Positions 14,859-28,029 of a DNA stretch of 64,000 bases are shown piece after piece. Origin of the DNA: Sphagnum compactum (Eukaryota; Bryophyta; Sphagnopsida; Sphagnales); assembly GCA_965153455.1 (NCBI GenBank), contig OZ234493.1, forward strand, positions 27,456,213 through 27,520,212, written 5' to 3'. A program made the position numbers and the translations under genes. Each line of letters starts with the position of its first letter. Position 1 is the first letter of the stretch. The notes under the pieces were generated by a model, which was given only the letters and a program-made list of their open reading frames with translations, did not search any database and was not told the origin of the DNA.

Positions 14859-15029
14859 ACCTTGGCCATTTCAACACATGTCCATTGAATTAATTTTGCA
14901 AAATTCATTTCAACAAATGGAATATTCCCAAATATTCACTATTATCCTTCACAATATTTTTTGATTTTGAAGTTTGAGAATTTCAACATTTCTGAGAATA
15001 ATATAATTAAATGTTGAATTGGCCAAGGT
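14859..15029. mobile_element. MITE-like element with 18-bp terminal inverted repeats
   Basis: The left end 'accttggccatttcaaca' (14,859-14,876) and the reverse complement of the right end (15,012-15,029) match at 17 of 18 positions. The 171-bp AT-rich interior has no coding capacity. It ends about 300 bp before the G-patch start codon, so it may lie in that gene's promoter. A target-site duplication was not evident. Confidence 0.5.
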
Positions 15030-15084
15030 ACCAAGGCATATGGATACCAAACTTTGGCCCATTGTTTCTGGGCAATAAAAAACC

Positions 15085-15334
15085 AGCTGAACAAACGGAT
15101 CCATCTGAACATCGGAGTGGAGCCATGAACTGGTGCCCTAATTAGGGTTTTGCGTTTTGAGAGAGAGAGAGAGAGAAAAAATCAGGAGGGATTCAAAGCT
15201 TTGAGAGCGCCGATCGCAGCATTCGGTTATTGTCTTCAAGAGCGGCGCTCTTGTGATCTCGATCCTGTTTTTTTTTCGGTTGCGTTTTGAGAAGGGTTTG
15301 AATCCGGCCGGGAAGGGCGGGGGCGGGGGCGGAG
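15085..15334 (+). promoter_or_regulatory. 5' flank / 5' UTR of the G-patch gene
   Basis: This stretch holds 'aattagggttttg' (telobox-like AGGGTTT at about 15,140-15,155), a GA run at about 15,161-15,175, and a GC-rich stretch just before the ATG. Teloboxes and GA tracts are common near start sites of plant ribosome-biogenesis genes, which fits the gene's expected role. The exact transcription start is not visible. Confidence 0.45.
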
Positions 15335-18300
15335 ATGGAGCATCCTGTGATGTTCCAGGGCGTGGCTAAGGACTCGCCGGCCTTTCGTCTCATGACGCAG
15401 ATGGTAAGAAGTTCCGTCCTGGACTTTCGCCTTCCTGTTTGTTGTTTCTTGTGTCGAAAACTCTGATAATCTCGACATCTCTGGCGGCCTCGGAAGAGAG
15501 AGAGAGAGAGAGAGAGAGAGGCTAGGGTTGAAAGAAATATCTTGTGGCGCAGTCTTCGACGGGGATTTGCTAAATCTATGAGGACGAGATTGCTTGCTGT
15601 GGATGTCTTCGCAGGGATGGGAAGAGGGAAAGGGTTTGGGGAAAGACAAACAGGGGATCAAGTCCCACATCCGAGTGAGAAAGCCTCGAGAAGAGAAATC
15701 AGGTTGGTTGTTTATCATGCTTAAGTTTTCCCCAGCCCCCAATTTTAGTGTCAAGAGTGCAGATTGTGCATTGCAACAATACCCATCTCAGAAATCCCTG
15801 TGGATGCCTACACCTCCCTCTTGTGGCATCATCCTCAGTCCTGGAACTCTTAGTCGCTTAAATTCTGAATTCAAAGATTCGCAGCGCAGTTTCTTATGCA
15901 AGAAACCAAATCAAAACCCCTGTCCAGTGTTCTTTCCTTTGACAGTCAGGACTGTCTCTGATGGGAAGTTCTGATATTTTCCAATCAATAGCTGCACTCC
16001 TGGCTTTCTGCAAAACATTCCATGCACCTTTGCTCCAGAGAGTTTCAGTAGATAGTTTACTTACTGGTCATGAAGCTCAAACTCTAATTAGGGTTTTGCT
16101 CAAACCCTTTTGTCTGCATTTGGTTTGTACAATAAACTGCATCCTCAGTGTCAGCTTTTGCACAATAACTCAGCTGGATTGGTGACACGGATCTTTTGTT
16201 TGTGGATCCAACAATCAAATCAAATTTTGCAGCTCACGGGCAATGCTCCAACTGCCTGTGAACAAAACAGTCAGCTGTAACAATGTACTGTATGCCTGAA
16301 CATCAGAATGTCACCAGGAGTCTGATCTGTTGTTAGGGTGCTTAATGCTCAAATGTGGATCTTCTCCATCTTGAGAGCTGACTGTGTTTACACCTTCTCC
16401 TGCTGCAATATGGTTACCCCTGGTTGTTGTGCTGGGACCATAATCCCAAGCATGACTGGACCTGAACTGTGTGGAACCAATCTTGCATGCGGATTTTATG
16501 ACCAGTGGGTGGTGGTTGTATACTACTGACCACTGTCTTGTAACTGTCTCTCACGATTATGTTTGGACAAGACATCTTATATGTGACAAGACATATAATT
16601 GATGTCAATTGTTGCAATGCAGGTGTGGGTGTTTATGAAAAGGAAAAAGCAGCGTCTGATTGGACCATCAACACACATGTATTTGATAACATCCTGAAGA
16701 ATCTTAACTTGGTACTGACCCATTACCCTGTAAAGCCTGTATTTACTTATGCTTGGAATTTGCAAAAAAAATGTTGACTGAAAGTCAAAGGGTGTAGATT
16801 CTTAAGAAGACTATAGATTTCCACAGCAAGAATTCCTCCTAGCTACAACAATGCAGGTCATCACAGGTCTCTCTCATCTCAATTCTAATATCTCAGATAC
16901 TCATACATTTAGTGTGATCAATAGTTATGTTTCAGATTCTTAAGCCCTGTCATTCTGATGAGTTCTTCTTTGGTCAGGAGTCAATAATGTCAATCCAATT
17001 ATGGAGAGTTTTGACTCCCACCTTTTCTGGGTTTTTCTCTTTCCTTGTTCTCCCTTCTCTTTGTGGTTTCTGTTTCTAGGGTACCTGTTGCTTTTATGTT
17101 TGTGTCCAAGCTAGCATCGTTTGCTGAATGGGTTACATGTGGATTTTTGACAGGAGCTCAGTACATAGTTCAATGTTTAGTTGGCCTATATGTCCTGTCA
17201 GGAACTGATGAAGTGGGTAGGAAATTTTTGTATTTCGGCAGGGCATGTTGATGGTCATTGAACTTTGAAGAAACTGTTGCTATGGTTGACACCAGATTCT
17301 GCTCTTTTAGTTGGTGTTTCTCCTCTTACTCCTGCTGCTCCCTGTTTCAGTCTCCTGTTCTTTTGTTGGCGATTCTCATTACCCTTGCTATTAGGTCATC
17401 TCACAATGCCTATTCAGGTCTGACTCAAATTGTGAGATCAAGCCTTCTTAATGCATTTGAGGATCCATATATCTATACTCTCTTTAACCACTACAAGGAG
17501 GGGTGGTGGGTTTCAAGCTTGTAGTGGTTAAAGAGAGTATAGATATATATCCTATATTCATGCATGCTGTGTGAATCCTTCAGAGATTTTGCCACCTTTG
17601 TTGACCCATTGGCCAACCATGTTGTTGGTGAGCTTAAGTCTCTGATTGCAGTGTTTTACAGTAAGATTGGAAAATGATCTAGTTGTGAATAGAAAAGCTC
17701 TGTTGCATTCAGTGAGCTTCATGTTGGGCCATATGGTAAGTGTTTGTGATCGGACTCCCAGGGCTCATCTTTCACCTCTTTTAGCTGTGAAATGAATTTT
17801 GAGAGTACTTGAAGAGTAGGAAAAGAGAACAGCTATAATCTGAAGTTGCTGCAATGTTTCTGAATGTGGGTTTGGGCTTGGAACAGCAAGTGGCAAATTC
17901 CAATGTAACAAAAGGCAAGTCAGATCTTTACATTTGGATCTCAATAATTTCTATCTGAGTCCTGAGCAAAGTAAAACTACCGAATCACCAGTAGATGCTT
18001 TACAAATGGACCAAAAATTCCCCGATTTTGACCAGGAAATGTAGTCCCAGTTTTGTACTGAAATTAATTTGGAATGATAATGAAAAAGTAGGTTATATTA
18101 TAGTGTGGGAAACATGGTGGTTCTTTTCTACGATCCTGGATGGCGATGGACCTGACACTTGGACTGTGACCTCCTGGCTTAAGTTGCAGGAGGCCTGCAT
18201 AAAGTGACCTATGTTGGGTTTTGCAGGGTATACAAGTATGTTAGTTGATCCTATTTGAAGAAAACAGTGCAATTTTCTTTTATTGTGAACATTTCAGGTG

Positions 18301-20897
18301 ATTCTCTTTTGTTGCTGATTTCAGTGCCCAAAGAAGAGTCAGATGAGACTAGTGATGATGAGGTTCCTGAAGTCAAAGAAGTAAAGGTGAAAAAAGTCTC
18401 ACGGCCACAGGGAAGGTAAGTTTCCTACTTTCCATTTTTTTTCTTACTGAATTAGACACCAGCAAATGGTAAACTCATACTTTCTAATTGTGAAATTGTG
18501 CCTTTTTCTAGAATGAATTCGCACACAATTCAGACCAGTGTTGATGTGGCATGATAGATTTGCAGGTACAAGAGAAGAGAAGGTGGAAAATTTGTCCGAG
18601 GCTACTCTGAAACAGACCTCAAGGCTATTTTGGTGAATACAGCAACCTCTTTAGTTTAAGGAGTTGGGATTTATGCTTTCATTTTATAGTTCTGGTTTTT
18701 GGGTGATTTAGAGTGTAAAGCTTCTGACAGAAATAAGTCAAGTATTATACCAACAATAGAAAACATTTCAGCACCCATGGAAAGCTCCAAGTGAAACAAG
18801 ACTAAGAAAAGCTTGAACAAATGTCTACAGACACTCCAGGGTCATGGCCACTGAAGTGAGATATCTCTTTTGTTTGAAAGTGTGCGAGCTCGACAAGGAA
18901 CTCTAACTTTGAGCAGACAGTTACATTGACCATGACCCATTGCTCTCTTCTGTTATTAAATGTCTGTATATGTTTGCACAGGGTGGCCAGGATGATGGAG
19001 TCTCAGTAAATACTGCTAAGGAAGTGACTGCTGCAACAGATGCAAAGATTAGTAACCAGCCATTAGAAGCAGGAGTTATTTCCACAAAGAAAAGTTCAAA
19101 GTTGAAGAAAATGTCTGAAGGTGGGGTGCACATATGAGCTCTGGCTGGCATGGTTCTTTTGTGTAAGGAATGTTCTTGAATATTGGAACTGTGGTGGAAA
19201 AAGCTACATCATAGTTATTGGGTGAGGAAACTGTGGTGTACAAGGCTAATCTTTTCCTTGTGTTTGCATTGTGAAGACTAAGCTTGCAGACAACATCTGT
19301 AATTCCACCCTTTTTGTTTTGATAACTTTTCTATGGTGTGTGAGCAACTAAAGCTAGTTTGTTTTTGTGTCATGTTGCAGTGGTTCGTCCAACTGAGAGG
19401 GAAACAGAGCTACAAGAGGAAAAAGTGAACACTCCTCCCAGTAGAATTCAGGTGAGAGAAGAAATCAATCCTGCACATGAGGCACTTGCGGTGGATTGGT
19501 GGGGTACGAATTTCAACTTTGTCAGGGGTGGAAGATTGGGATCCACACTACATAAGCCCAATGCAGCTGTGGGCAAGCCTTCTGAAGAAGACAAGGCTTT
19601 GTCAAATGGCCGAACTGAATTCTGTGAACAGGACCAGGAGAATCTTTATAAGCTTGTTCAGGTGAGTTAAATGTTCTTGTAAGATTCTGTGATTTGCTTG
19701 TGTCACCAACCATGATGAGCATTGTCCCCATTCTGGTGTCCACCCAAGTCTGTAGCAATTTTTAGTAGTACTGTTTTTGGAAGATGCAGTAGGGTATGGT
19801 TGTCATGAGGCCAATCGTTTGTTGATGGTGATTCATTTCTTGTGAAATTTATTTGCTACAGGACAAAGCAACTACTGGGAAGAAGGGATTGGGTACTGGA
19901 GATCGCACCCAGAAAGTAGGAGGGGCTCACTTCAAGGGCCAAAAGAAGGTTTTTGGTGATGATGATGATGATGGTAGTAAACCAGAGAGGGAGCCAGGCA
20001 CAGGCAATGGGTGCAGTAAAGATCTATTGAAGGAAGATGACAAACCAAAAAAGCGAAAGAGAGACAGGGGTGGTGGAAATGAAGGGACAGTGAAGGAGGG
20101 TTCAAAAATAAAGCTCAAAGAGCTCATTTCACAGATACTAACACAGGTCCTATACTCGTTTCCTTATGTTTTTGCTTTGCTGTGCTATTTCTTCAATTTT
20201 GGGGCTTTGAGTGAGCACATTTCATGGAGAACCCAAGGCCTCAGCACAAAGGAAATTATCTTGTCAGATGAGTAAATAGAAGTCATATTCTGATCTGGTA
20301 AACCTCATCTGGTTTTGGTTCTCCAGGCACCTGAACAGAGAATGAGTGTAAAAAGATTACAGAAGCGGGTAATTGCTACGACTGGTTTATTTTCAAATCT
20401 GACTGAAGATCAAGTTGATAGCTTCAAGGACAAGGTGAAATTGCCTTTGGATTTGGATTCTTTTCTCGTTTCTTTCTTTGGTGTCAACATCCAAGGAATT
20501 GCAACCCTAAATTCCTACACCCAAGAAGGCTTGTATGGACATAGTCTTGCTATGCATGGGGGAGGTGCCTCACTTTCTTTTCTTTTGTGACGCCCTTTTT
20601 GGGTTCAAATCAGTCCCTAGTGCCAGAGGGTTTTGTTTAAAGAAACAACTGTCATTTTCATGATGCATTTGGCAATAAACCCTAAACCCTAAACCTGCAA
20701 CCTGAAAACTATATATTCTGGGTCTGCTTCTAATAGACCAATTTACTGTTTAAGAGATGGCAATTACAGCATGAATGTCTATTTTGGTTGTAAGATGGAT
20801 ACTGAGTCAGATCACTGTTGTGCAGCTGTTAAAGAGCTCAAGGTTTGTGGTGGAGGGCAAGAAGGTGTCTCTTGCAGCTATCAAGCCCAGGACTTAG
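15335..20897 (+). CDS. D111/G-patch protein, PINX1/Gno1 type
   Basis: Supported exons are 15335-15403, 15615-15702, 16623-16711, 18325-18415, 18566-18632, 18982-19120, 19381-19661, 19862-20146, 20327-20434 and 20826-20897 (TAG). All have GT-AG borders and phases agree except between exons 3 and 4, where one extra base (mod 3) is needed; a 10-nt micro-exon at 16857-16866 would supply it, giving 432 residues. The N terminus SPAFRLMTQM joins the G-patch GWEEGKGLGKDKQGIKSHI (residues 24-42), then a GVG. Further along are RPQGRYKRREGGK, DWWGTNFNFVRGG, QDQENLYKLVQ, a Lys/Arg-rich nuclear signal (KPKKRKRDR) and a C-terminal FVVEGKKVSL. The whole layout matches the plant D111/G-patch protein I recall as Arabidopsis At1g63980. 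Relatives (yeast Gno1/Pxr1, human PINX1) act in the nucleolus in rRNA and snoRNA maturation as G-patch activators of a DEAH helicase. The function here is inferred. Confidence 0.92.
15496..15522. repeat. (AG)n microsatellite in intron 1
   Basis: A pure AG run of about a dozen units inside the first intron of the G-patch gene. Confidence 0.85.
17461..17552 (+). repeat. Perfect 31-bp inverted repeat with 20-nt loop
   Basis: The arm at 17,467-17,497 is the exact reverse complement of 17,518-17,548. The loop is 17,498-17,517. Four more pairs (17,461-17,464 with 17,549-17,552) form past a 2-nt bulge. It lies in the long intron between exons 3 and 4 of the G-patch gene, on the sense strand. It could fold into a stable hairpin in the pre-mRNA. 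Whether it is processed to small RNA is unknown. Confidence 0.85.
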
Positions 20898-23640
20898 GTG
20901 ATTTGTGTGTCAATTTCACATTCAAGATTCTTGTTCTTCCTTCATAATTCCTTCATAATTCCCCTGTTATTGGAACACAGTATCTGAGTACCAAGACGAG
21001 GTGAATTGTCTGATGAATTGTCTTCCCAGCATCTTCTTAGAAACCTGGAGTTCCTTAACGGCTCTGATCCCCCATCACCACTGAACCTTACCTCCAACAA
21101 ATGTGGGTTTCACTGAGAAATTTATCTGGGCACATGGTATGTGTAGCCTGACACGAAAAATGTAATGGTGGAACAACTCTGTTTCAACCACAAAACAGAA
21201 CTGGCAGGGACTGTAGTTCAAGTTGAATAGTAACAATTTGTAGGTATTTTTGTCAAGAGGAGACATGTAGTATTTCTTCTTTTGGATGAGCCACTATCAA
21301 AAGGAGGCTCCAAAACTTTTTTTGCTGAGATAGTGCATGGAATGTATGTGCTGACAATTTTGAGCGGGTCATCCTTTTTGGGTATAGAAATCAAGTTGCA
21401 AAACTGGCCACAATGTAAACAAACCCTGAGGCTGGAATATGGGTAGTTTCGGTCCTTTTGCAGCTTTCGTTATCTTATTGTGATCAGAGTAGAAATCAAG
21501 TGAGAGGGTACTACAAGCTTTTGGTGTACTGACATGTGAATGCAAAAGAATTGCAGATATTTTCTGTCACCAGTGATCAATGTGGTGGTGGTGTCCTCAT
21601 TTTCGCACAATTTTGCCTGTTTCTGTTTGTATGATGTACCAGTCTTTTGACATGTAGTTAATGACGAATTTCACCTTCACTTTTGTTTGGTTTCTGTGCA
21701 AACATGTGTTTGCACAACAGTAGACCTTGAACAGCATCTGGAAAGAAACCTTTGATGATTGCTTCATGAGTTCATAAGGGGCTTGAGATATGTCACTTAA
21801 CAGTCAGGCTTGATTTTCTTCACCATTATGATAGGTGCTTTGGTGATGCTTGTAACAAAGAACCTTCAGCAGGTGCAGTAGCAGGCTTGCCTTGCAGAGT
21901 TTGCACTGAAAATGGCTTTCTTTTGCAAAGCCAGTGCTGGAAAGTTTCCTGGCAAGGTTGAGCAATAGAGAAGGTGAAGAAGGATGGCCTTCCTTCACTC
22001 AGAATGGAGAGTTGCAGGTGGCAATGGGCAGTTGAGTTTGCAGTGCCAGGGATAACAATCCTGCAGACCACAACCCTTCTTCTCTCATGCTTCCGTTTTT
22101 TCTAAGTACCTGATTGGATAATGCTCTTGCAGAAGGTGCACTGGATTGCAGAGCTAGATTAATTAAGTTCATTTTACATGTGCTTTTTGCTCATGCAACG
22201 TTGGTGTGGTTGTTGCAGCAGATGGCAAGGCTGCAGGACACTTGTGTTCTGTGCATGAAGGTGAATAGCACACATGATTACTAGTAGTAGTGCAAATGAG
22301 TGGAAATTGTCACAATTACTGCATGAATTGGTACTTGTGCCATGGATCCAAGCTGTACCCAACTCAGGTTGATCTTTTTTTGGAGGCAAATGGTCTTTTG
22401 GGTGGTCTTTTGGTTCTTTTCCAGGAGAGGAGATGCAGATGACTTTGGCCTCAAGTGTGATCCAGAAATACTCTCAAAATTGCTCCTGGATTTGTCTCAT
22501 GGTTGGAAAAAGCTTTGATAATGAGCCGCTGATTGATGATCATCAGCTTTTTGGAATTATTCAGCGGCCTTATCAGATTTTGAATGATGTCACTACAGTT
22601 TCAAGTTTGATGCAATCATGCAAGTGCTTCATTTTCATTTCAGTCCAAAGATCTGAGCTCAGTCAGGCTATTGCTACATCTGTGGATTTCTTGCAGGCAC
22701 TACCTGCAGTCCAAAATGATCAACTTGCAGGTGCTCTGGAGAATGATTACAGTGTTGACCATTGAAGAAATTCCACATTATGGAGATCAATTCAAGTACC
22801 AATGTCAGTTGATCTTCTTTATTGAAATCTCATCTTACTTATCTCCAATTTCCATTCCATGATCAGCCTTGATGCCTAACTCTTTTCAAGAATCCAGGCA
22901 TATACTTTGTTCAAATCCCAATGCCATTCAGCAGCTGATCATCAGAACCAGTATGGTCTCCAGTATAAAGGAACAGGACTGGGAATTTGTCAGTCTAGCA
23001 ACATCAGCATATCATTCTTTCATGGGAAACTCTTCTTGTCTGCCCCCCCATAGCTCTCTTCTTCATGAAGGTCATAAGTTACTCAAGAACTTCACGAGTT
23101 CAAAGTTGATGAGTAGTGATTCTGGGATGAGATCCTGGCCAAGAGGTGGTTGTTGTTTTTCAACATACTATTTGTGCGAATCTTGCAGAGGGTGTGGATT
23201 GGAAACCAGGCCAAAGGTGGCTGCTGTTATTCTGCAACATACTATTGTGTAATCTTGCAGCATGTGTACCTGACTGGGCTGGAGCATGCAGGAAGATCAA
23301 ATGTGATTGCATTACCAATTCCAGGCCTTTCTCATGGGATTTTACACATGAGCTGCTTATCATGACTGATGTCCATGCAGAAGATTGAAATCTACCGCAT
23401 GATCATGATGATCTGAATATTGATCTCAAAGTGGCTATTTTTCCCATTCAGAGGGATCTCACACAATATTGATCAGTGGACCATTGCAGCAATATCATCA
23501 CTGGTATCTTGGTGTGTGCTCATTCCGAGGATGAAAGGCATGCAATCAGAAGGTATGGATTTCTTTGCAAATGTGTGCTAGTGGTCCTGTAACTATAGAA
23601 CCATTGCATCACCAAATTATTCATGTTCTCTTAGTTTGGA
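20898..23640. other. 3' flank of the G-patch gene, no clear second gene
   Basis: Base composition resembles that gene's introns, with many 'ttgcag' and 'tgcaa' words, so part may be a long 3' UTR or a non-coding transcript. The longest + frames (22,433-22,765 and 22,869-23,252) lack recognisable motifs and conserved-looking splice joins, so I do not call them genes. A telobox pair 'aaaccctaaaccctaaa' lies at about 20,678-20,694, inside the last intron. Confidence 0.45.
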
Positions 23641-26600
23641 TTGAATTGCAACAAAGTTGAGTTTGAATTTGTTAGCACTGTGAGGCCAACTACATTGAGA
23701 TCACACGGAGAAATGCATTGTACCAAGTACCCGCTTTTAGGGAAAACTGGAATATTATATTTAGTATCAAAAGTAGTACAAAGGAAGACTTCAGTCATAT
23801 TGAATTCTTCTAGAAAAAAATCACATTTAGTTGATTTGAAACAATTTAAAATTAATTTGAGTCATGGTTTCTTGTGCAATTTCTTGTATCTATTGGCCAT
23901 TTTCAAATAATTTACTATATATATTTGACATTCAAACCTGCAACAAATATTTCACCTTTTAGTACTTCAAAAGTGCAATAATAAATGTGTGTATACATAT
24001 ATATATATGTACCTCACAAAGTGCCCCTTAACGAGGTAGAGTGCACATTTCCCCCTTTTGCGATTTTTTTGAAAATGGAGAAAAAGTTATTAAATTTAGA
24101 GTGATTTCTTGTGTCTTTGGAAATTAAAATTAAAAAAAACTAAAATTTTCAGAATTGATTTCCACAAGAACTTTGAAGTTAAGGCCATTTTTATTTATCA
24201 TAATTGTATTGAGATCCATGACCCTGACAAGTGGGTTTGATGTTCTTAAGTCAAATTGCACAAGGGCCCACTAGTTACAAGGGAGAGAGCTTGAAGTAAC
24301 CCATCCAAAGGGTAAGGAGAGCCTAACACCTAACCCAATGATTTTTATTTTTTTTTAATAGTTTTATTCCAGTTTATTCATCTAGGGAAAGAAGACTAGA
24401 GAATAACAATATGTAAAGCACTAAGAGAAATTCCTTATTATATTTGGAGGGCATTTAATAATATCTATGAGTATCTCTCCTAAAAAAGGAGGAGGGATAT
24501 TTAGCTTACGGCTTGAGTGGGAGTAGGCATAAGAACCCTCCCTCTCCTACACCTCATGATCTCCATATTGTCTAAAGGTTCATGATACCTTTCATTTGGT
24601 GTTTTTGAACTTAAAAGTCAAAAGGTGGGAGCCATTGCTTCACTCGAGGCTTGTCGTGCTTTATGATGTGTAAAGTTTAAGGGTGAAGGACATTCCTTCA
24701 CTTGTGGCTTTCCATACATTACTACAATGTCCAAAATTGCATGGAGGTGTATTCCATTGTTGGTTGGTTATTAAAACATGACCGAGTTATCAATAAGGTT
24801 ATAATTAACTTACATCTTGATTTTTTTACTTTTGTGAAAATCGATTTGAGAACCTACCTTCTTCATAGGTAGCATCCAAAGAAAACAAGCAAAGATCCTT
24901 ATAGGCCAAGTATTGAATTTTCGATTTTAAAATCCTAATTGGATGATTGGAACTTCATCCATGTAGATTATCAATCTAAAAACCTTAAATCTATTTATGA
25001 CAAAATGGTGGTAATACCACATACTCTAGGGCTTAATTAGAAATGTTTTCAATTTTGGAAAAATGTTTGGGTTCTACTCATTTGCATATTGTTGCAAGAT
25101 TGCACTTTGACATTGGCTTGAATAGAAACTTGGTCATTTGAACTATGGAATTTACCATTTGTGTTTAATAGAGCATTTACCAAATGGTAAATCCCATATT
25201 TCTTATTGTTTCTTCTTAATATGTTTCTTGTCAATATGTGAATTTTGGCACTTCATGTTTGGTAGTTCATTATTGTGCTCCTTATTGTGCTTTGCACTTT
25301 TCATTGGCACCATGGACAATTTTTGCGTGGATTCAACATTTTATCTATTAACTAATAACCTTATTCTTGAAAATAAGACCACATTAAAAAGAAAACTAAA
25401 AAGAACATAACTAAACCTTAAAAGTTACCTTACCTAAATAGAATAATAGGTGGTTCTTAAGGTGGATATTTGAGAACCAACCTTTTTACATAAGAGTTGG
25501 TTGTTGCCAAAAAACAACCAAGTAAATTGATAGTTGAGATAATTGTTAGTGTTGGGTGATTCTTTGGTTTTAAAAGAACCTTGAATTTTGGTTTTGACAT
25601 TGTAAAATTGATTTGGAGGTTTTTTAGGTGGGGGTTTGAATTTGATTTTTAAAATTTTAAACTTTTCAATTTCAACTCTAATAAAAGAAAATTCAAATTA
25701 AAAGCCCTTCATGCTTAGTACAAAAATTGAGTTTGATTCCATGTACATATTACACACTCCCTCATGCTAGAGATGTAGAGTCACAAAATTTTATGAGAAA
25801 TTAAAATAAAGGTCTACATAAGTACAAAGTTCAATGACTAATTAAAATTAAGCCTTCAATATAAAATTTAGCCTATTTATTAACTTTCCAAAACCAAAAA
25901 GGAAATCAACTTTCCAAAAAAATCAACTTTCTTACTTAAAAATCACAATCATATTTTTTATGAATAATTTTTCATGGTTCTAGTTTCAGTTCTAAATCAA
26001 ATAAATCCTAGTTTCAAGGTTCGATCCTTTTTGCTAATTCCAACAAAATGGACTCAACTTGGGTCAATGACAAGAACTTGAACTTGAACCTTTGGTTTCA
26101 TTGTGCAAATCAAATACCCTCACAACAATGACAAATTACTTTGACAATGAAATTGATAATTACTAACATGCTTTGGTGAATGTTTTTATATTGATTCCTT
26201 GTGTGGTGCCAAAAAATATATAATTAAAACTTACCCGACCACTTAGGGGGGAAAACAAAGTAACCACCAACCAAAATTAGTGTGTTTCAATTGCATGGGT
26301 GTGAAAGAACTAGTGTTTGGTGGGCACCAAGCAAGAACCTGGTAACGTAGACTAATATTGATCTTAGTATGAAAAAATTGACCACATTGGTACAACCTGA
26401 AGCAATACTAACATTCTATCAATATTCGCCTAGGAGGACCAATGTTGGGTGGGTATCTCATTTTATGATACTCATCACATTTTGTTTTCACAAAATAAAT
26501 TACAAAAGGTTGTGGTTTTCATTTTTTAATAAAAAATTTAACCAATTTTCACAATGCTAGTTCTCACAAATTTGAAAACAACTAGTCATCATTCAACAGT

Positions 26601-28029
26601 TCTCACCAACTGGTTATTACATTTTTTAAAATAAAAATTATAATAAAAATATTCCAAAATATTTTAAGAATTATTTATTCTATTTGAATTGTTAAAAATC
26701 ACAAAATGATTTTATATAATTTTTTCTAAAATATAACCAAAATTTTTATTTATTCCATTTTCACACTTCAACAATTTCATCCTTTTCAAAGTCCCCTTCA
26801 AATTCCTCTAACTCTTTTTCTAAATCTACATCCTTCTTAATGCATTCTACTAAATTAATGCAGATTTACATCCTATCTTAAGGTCATTTAGCCATTTTTT
26901 GTTACAAATATCAATTTCTCTAAAGTTTCAATCTATAAATGATATTTCCTAAAGTTAGTAAATATTCTAACAAATGAAATAATTCTTTTTATTTCAATAT
27001 TTACTCGAACAATGCCCAAAATTCAACGAACTAGGCAATAGTTGGAAACATTGCTTCATATTTCTTCACCATTTGACAAAACATTTTATGTCTTTAGCAT
27101 CCAATTAATATCATCTGAAAATCAACAATTCTTTCTTAACGAACTTTTCTGTTGGTTTGCTTGTGTTTGTAGTTTGTTCAAAAATATGCAAACTGCAATC
27201 CTAATCAAAAATATTTTTGTGAACATTATTTTTATCTAACCTTATCAAAGGATGCAAATGTTCAAAACATTTAACCAACATAGGATACAAGTCTTCTTAT
27301 CATATTCATTAACAAGGTTAACATTTTGCTCATGTTCAACAAATGAAGATATTATTCAAAGGTTTTTTAACCTAGGGTCTAGCATAAAAAAATCATAAAG
27401 TATGGGTTTTTTAATTTTCATAATTTTTAAAATGAAAGGAAAGAATTCAACACACCACAAACTTTTTTTCTAATGTTAGAAACCAACAAAGCCAACTTAT
27501 CAAAAATAATTAAACATTTTCCATTTGCTTTTCAAATTTAGAATCAATTTCATTTTATTCATTGAGTTTTAAACTCATTGAAATTATAAAGTGCAATGTA
27601 TCACTAGTAGCCAATGTCCACGTGTTTGGTTAAGAAAATAAGTAGAAACAATTAAAAAAAGACATTCCACAATAATGTGAAAAAGTTGTCAAGTCAAAGG
27701 TGGAAGCATTCGATTATTAACCCCCACAATAGTATGTTTACTATAACAGAGCACAATTGTAGAACGAAATTGCAATGCCGCTTGAAACATAATAATTTTA
27801 CTAGCAAACTTGCAGACATAACAACAATAAAATGATTATTATTTTCATTTAATTGAAAATTAAAAAATTAAAAAATACAAAAATAATACTGAAAAACAAA
27901 TGACTACATGGTTTTCACTAGAGTGTTCAATTTCCTTGGCTGAATTCTAGTTTTAACATGTGTCTTATTCCATTCATGCCTACCCTTCCCAAATTTTTTT
28001 AATTCAATGATGCAATTTCACAAATCTAT
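23641..28029. other. AT-rich intergenic DNA
   Basis: No gene is supported. There is a short AT-dinucleotide run near 23,995-24,008. Scattered 'tgttgggtg' and 'aaccaccaacca' words (25,551; 26,268; 26,440) hint at decayed terminal-inverted-repeat elements without clear borders. Confidence 0.55.

Noticed and set aside
15236-15754. 172-codon - strand frame
   Set aside because: It overlaps exons 1-2 of the G-patch gene and an AG microsatellite that yields an artificial Ser-Leu run.
22433-22765. 110-codon + frame downstream of the G-patch gene
   Set aside because: Composition matches introns and UTRs nearby, and no homology or exon structure could be recognised.
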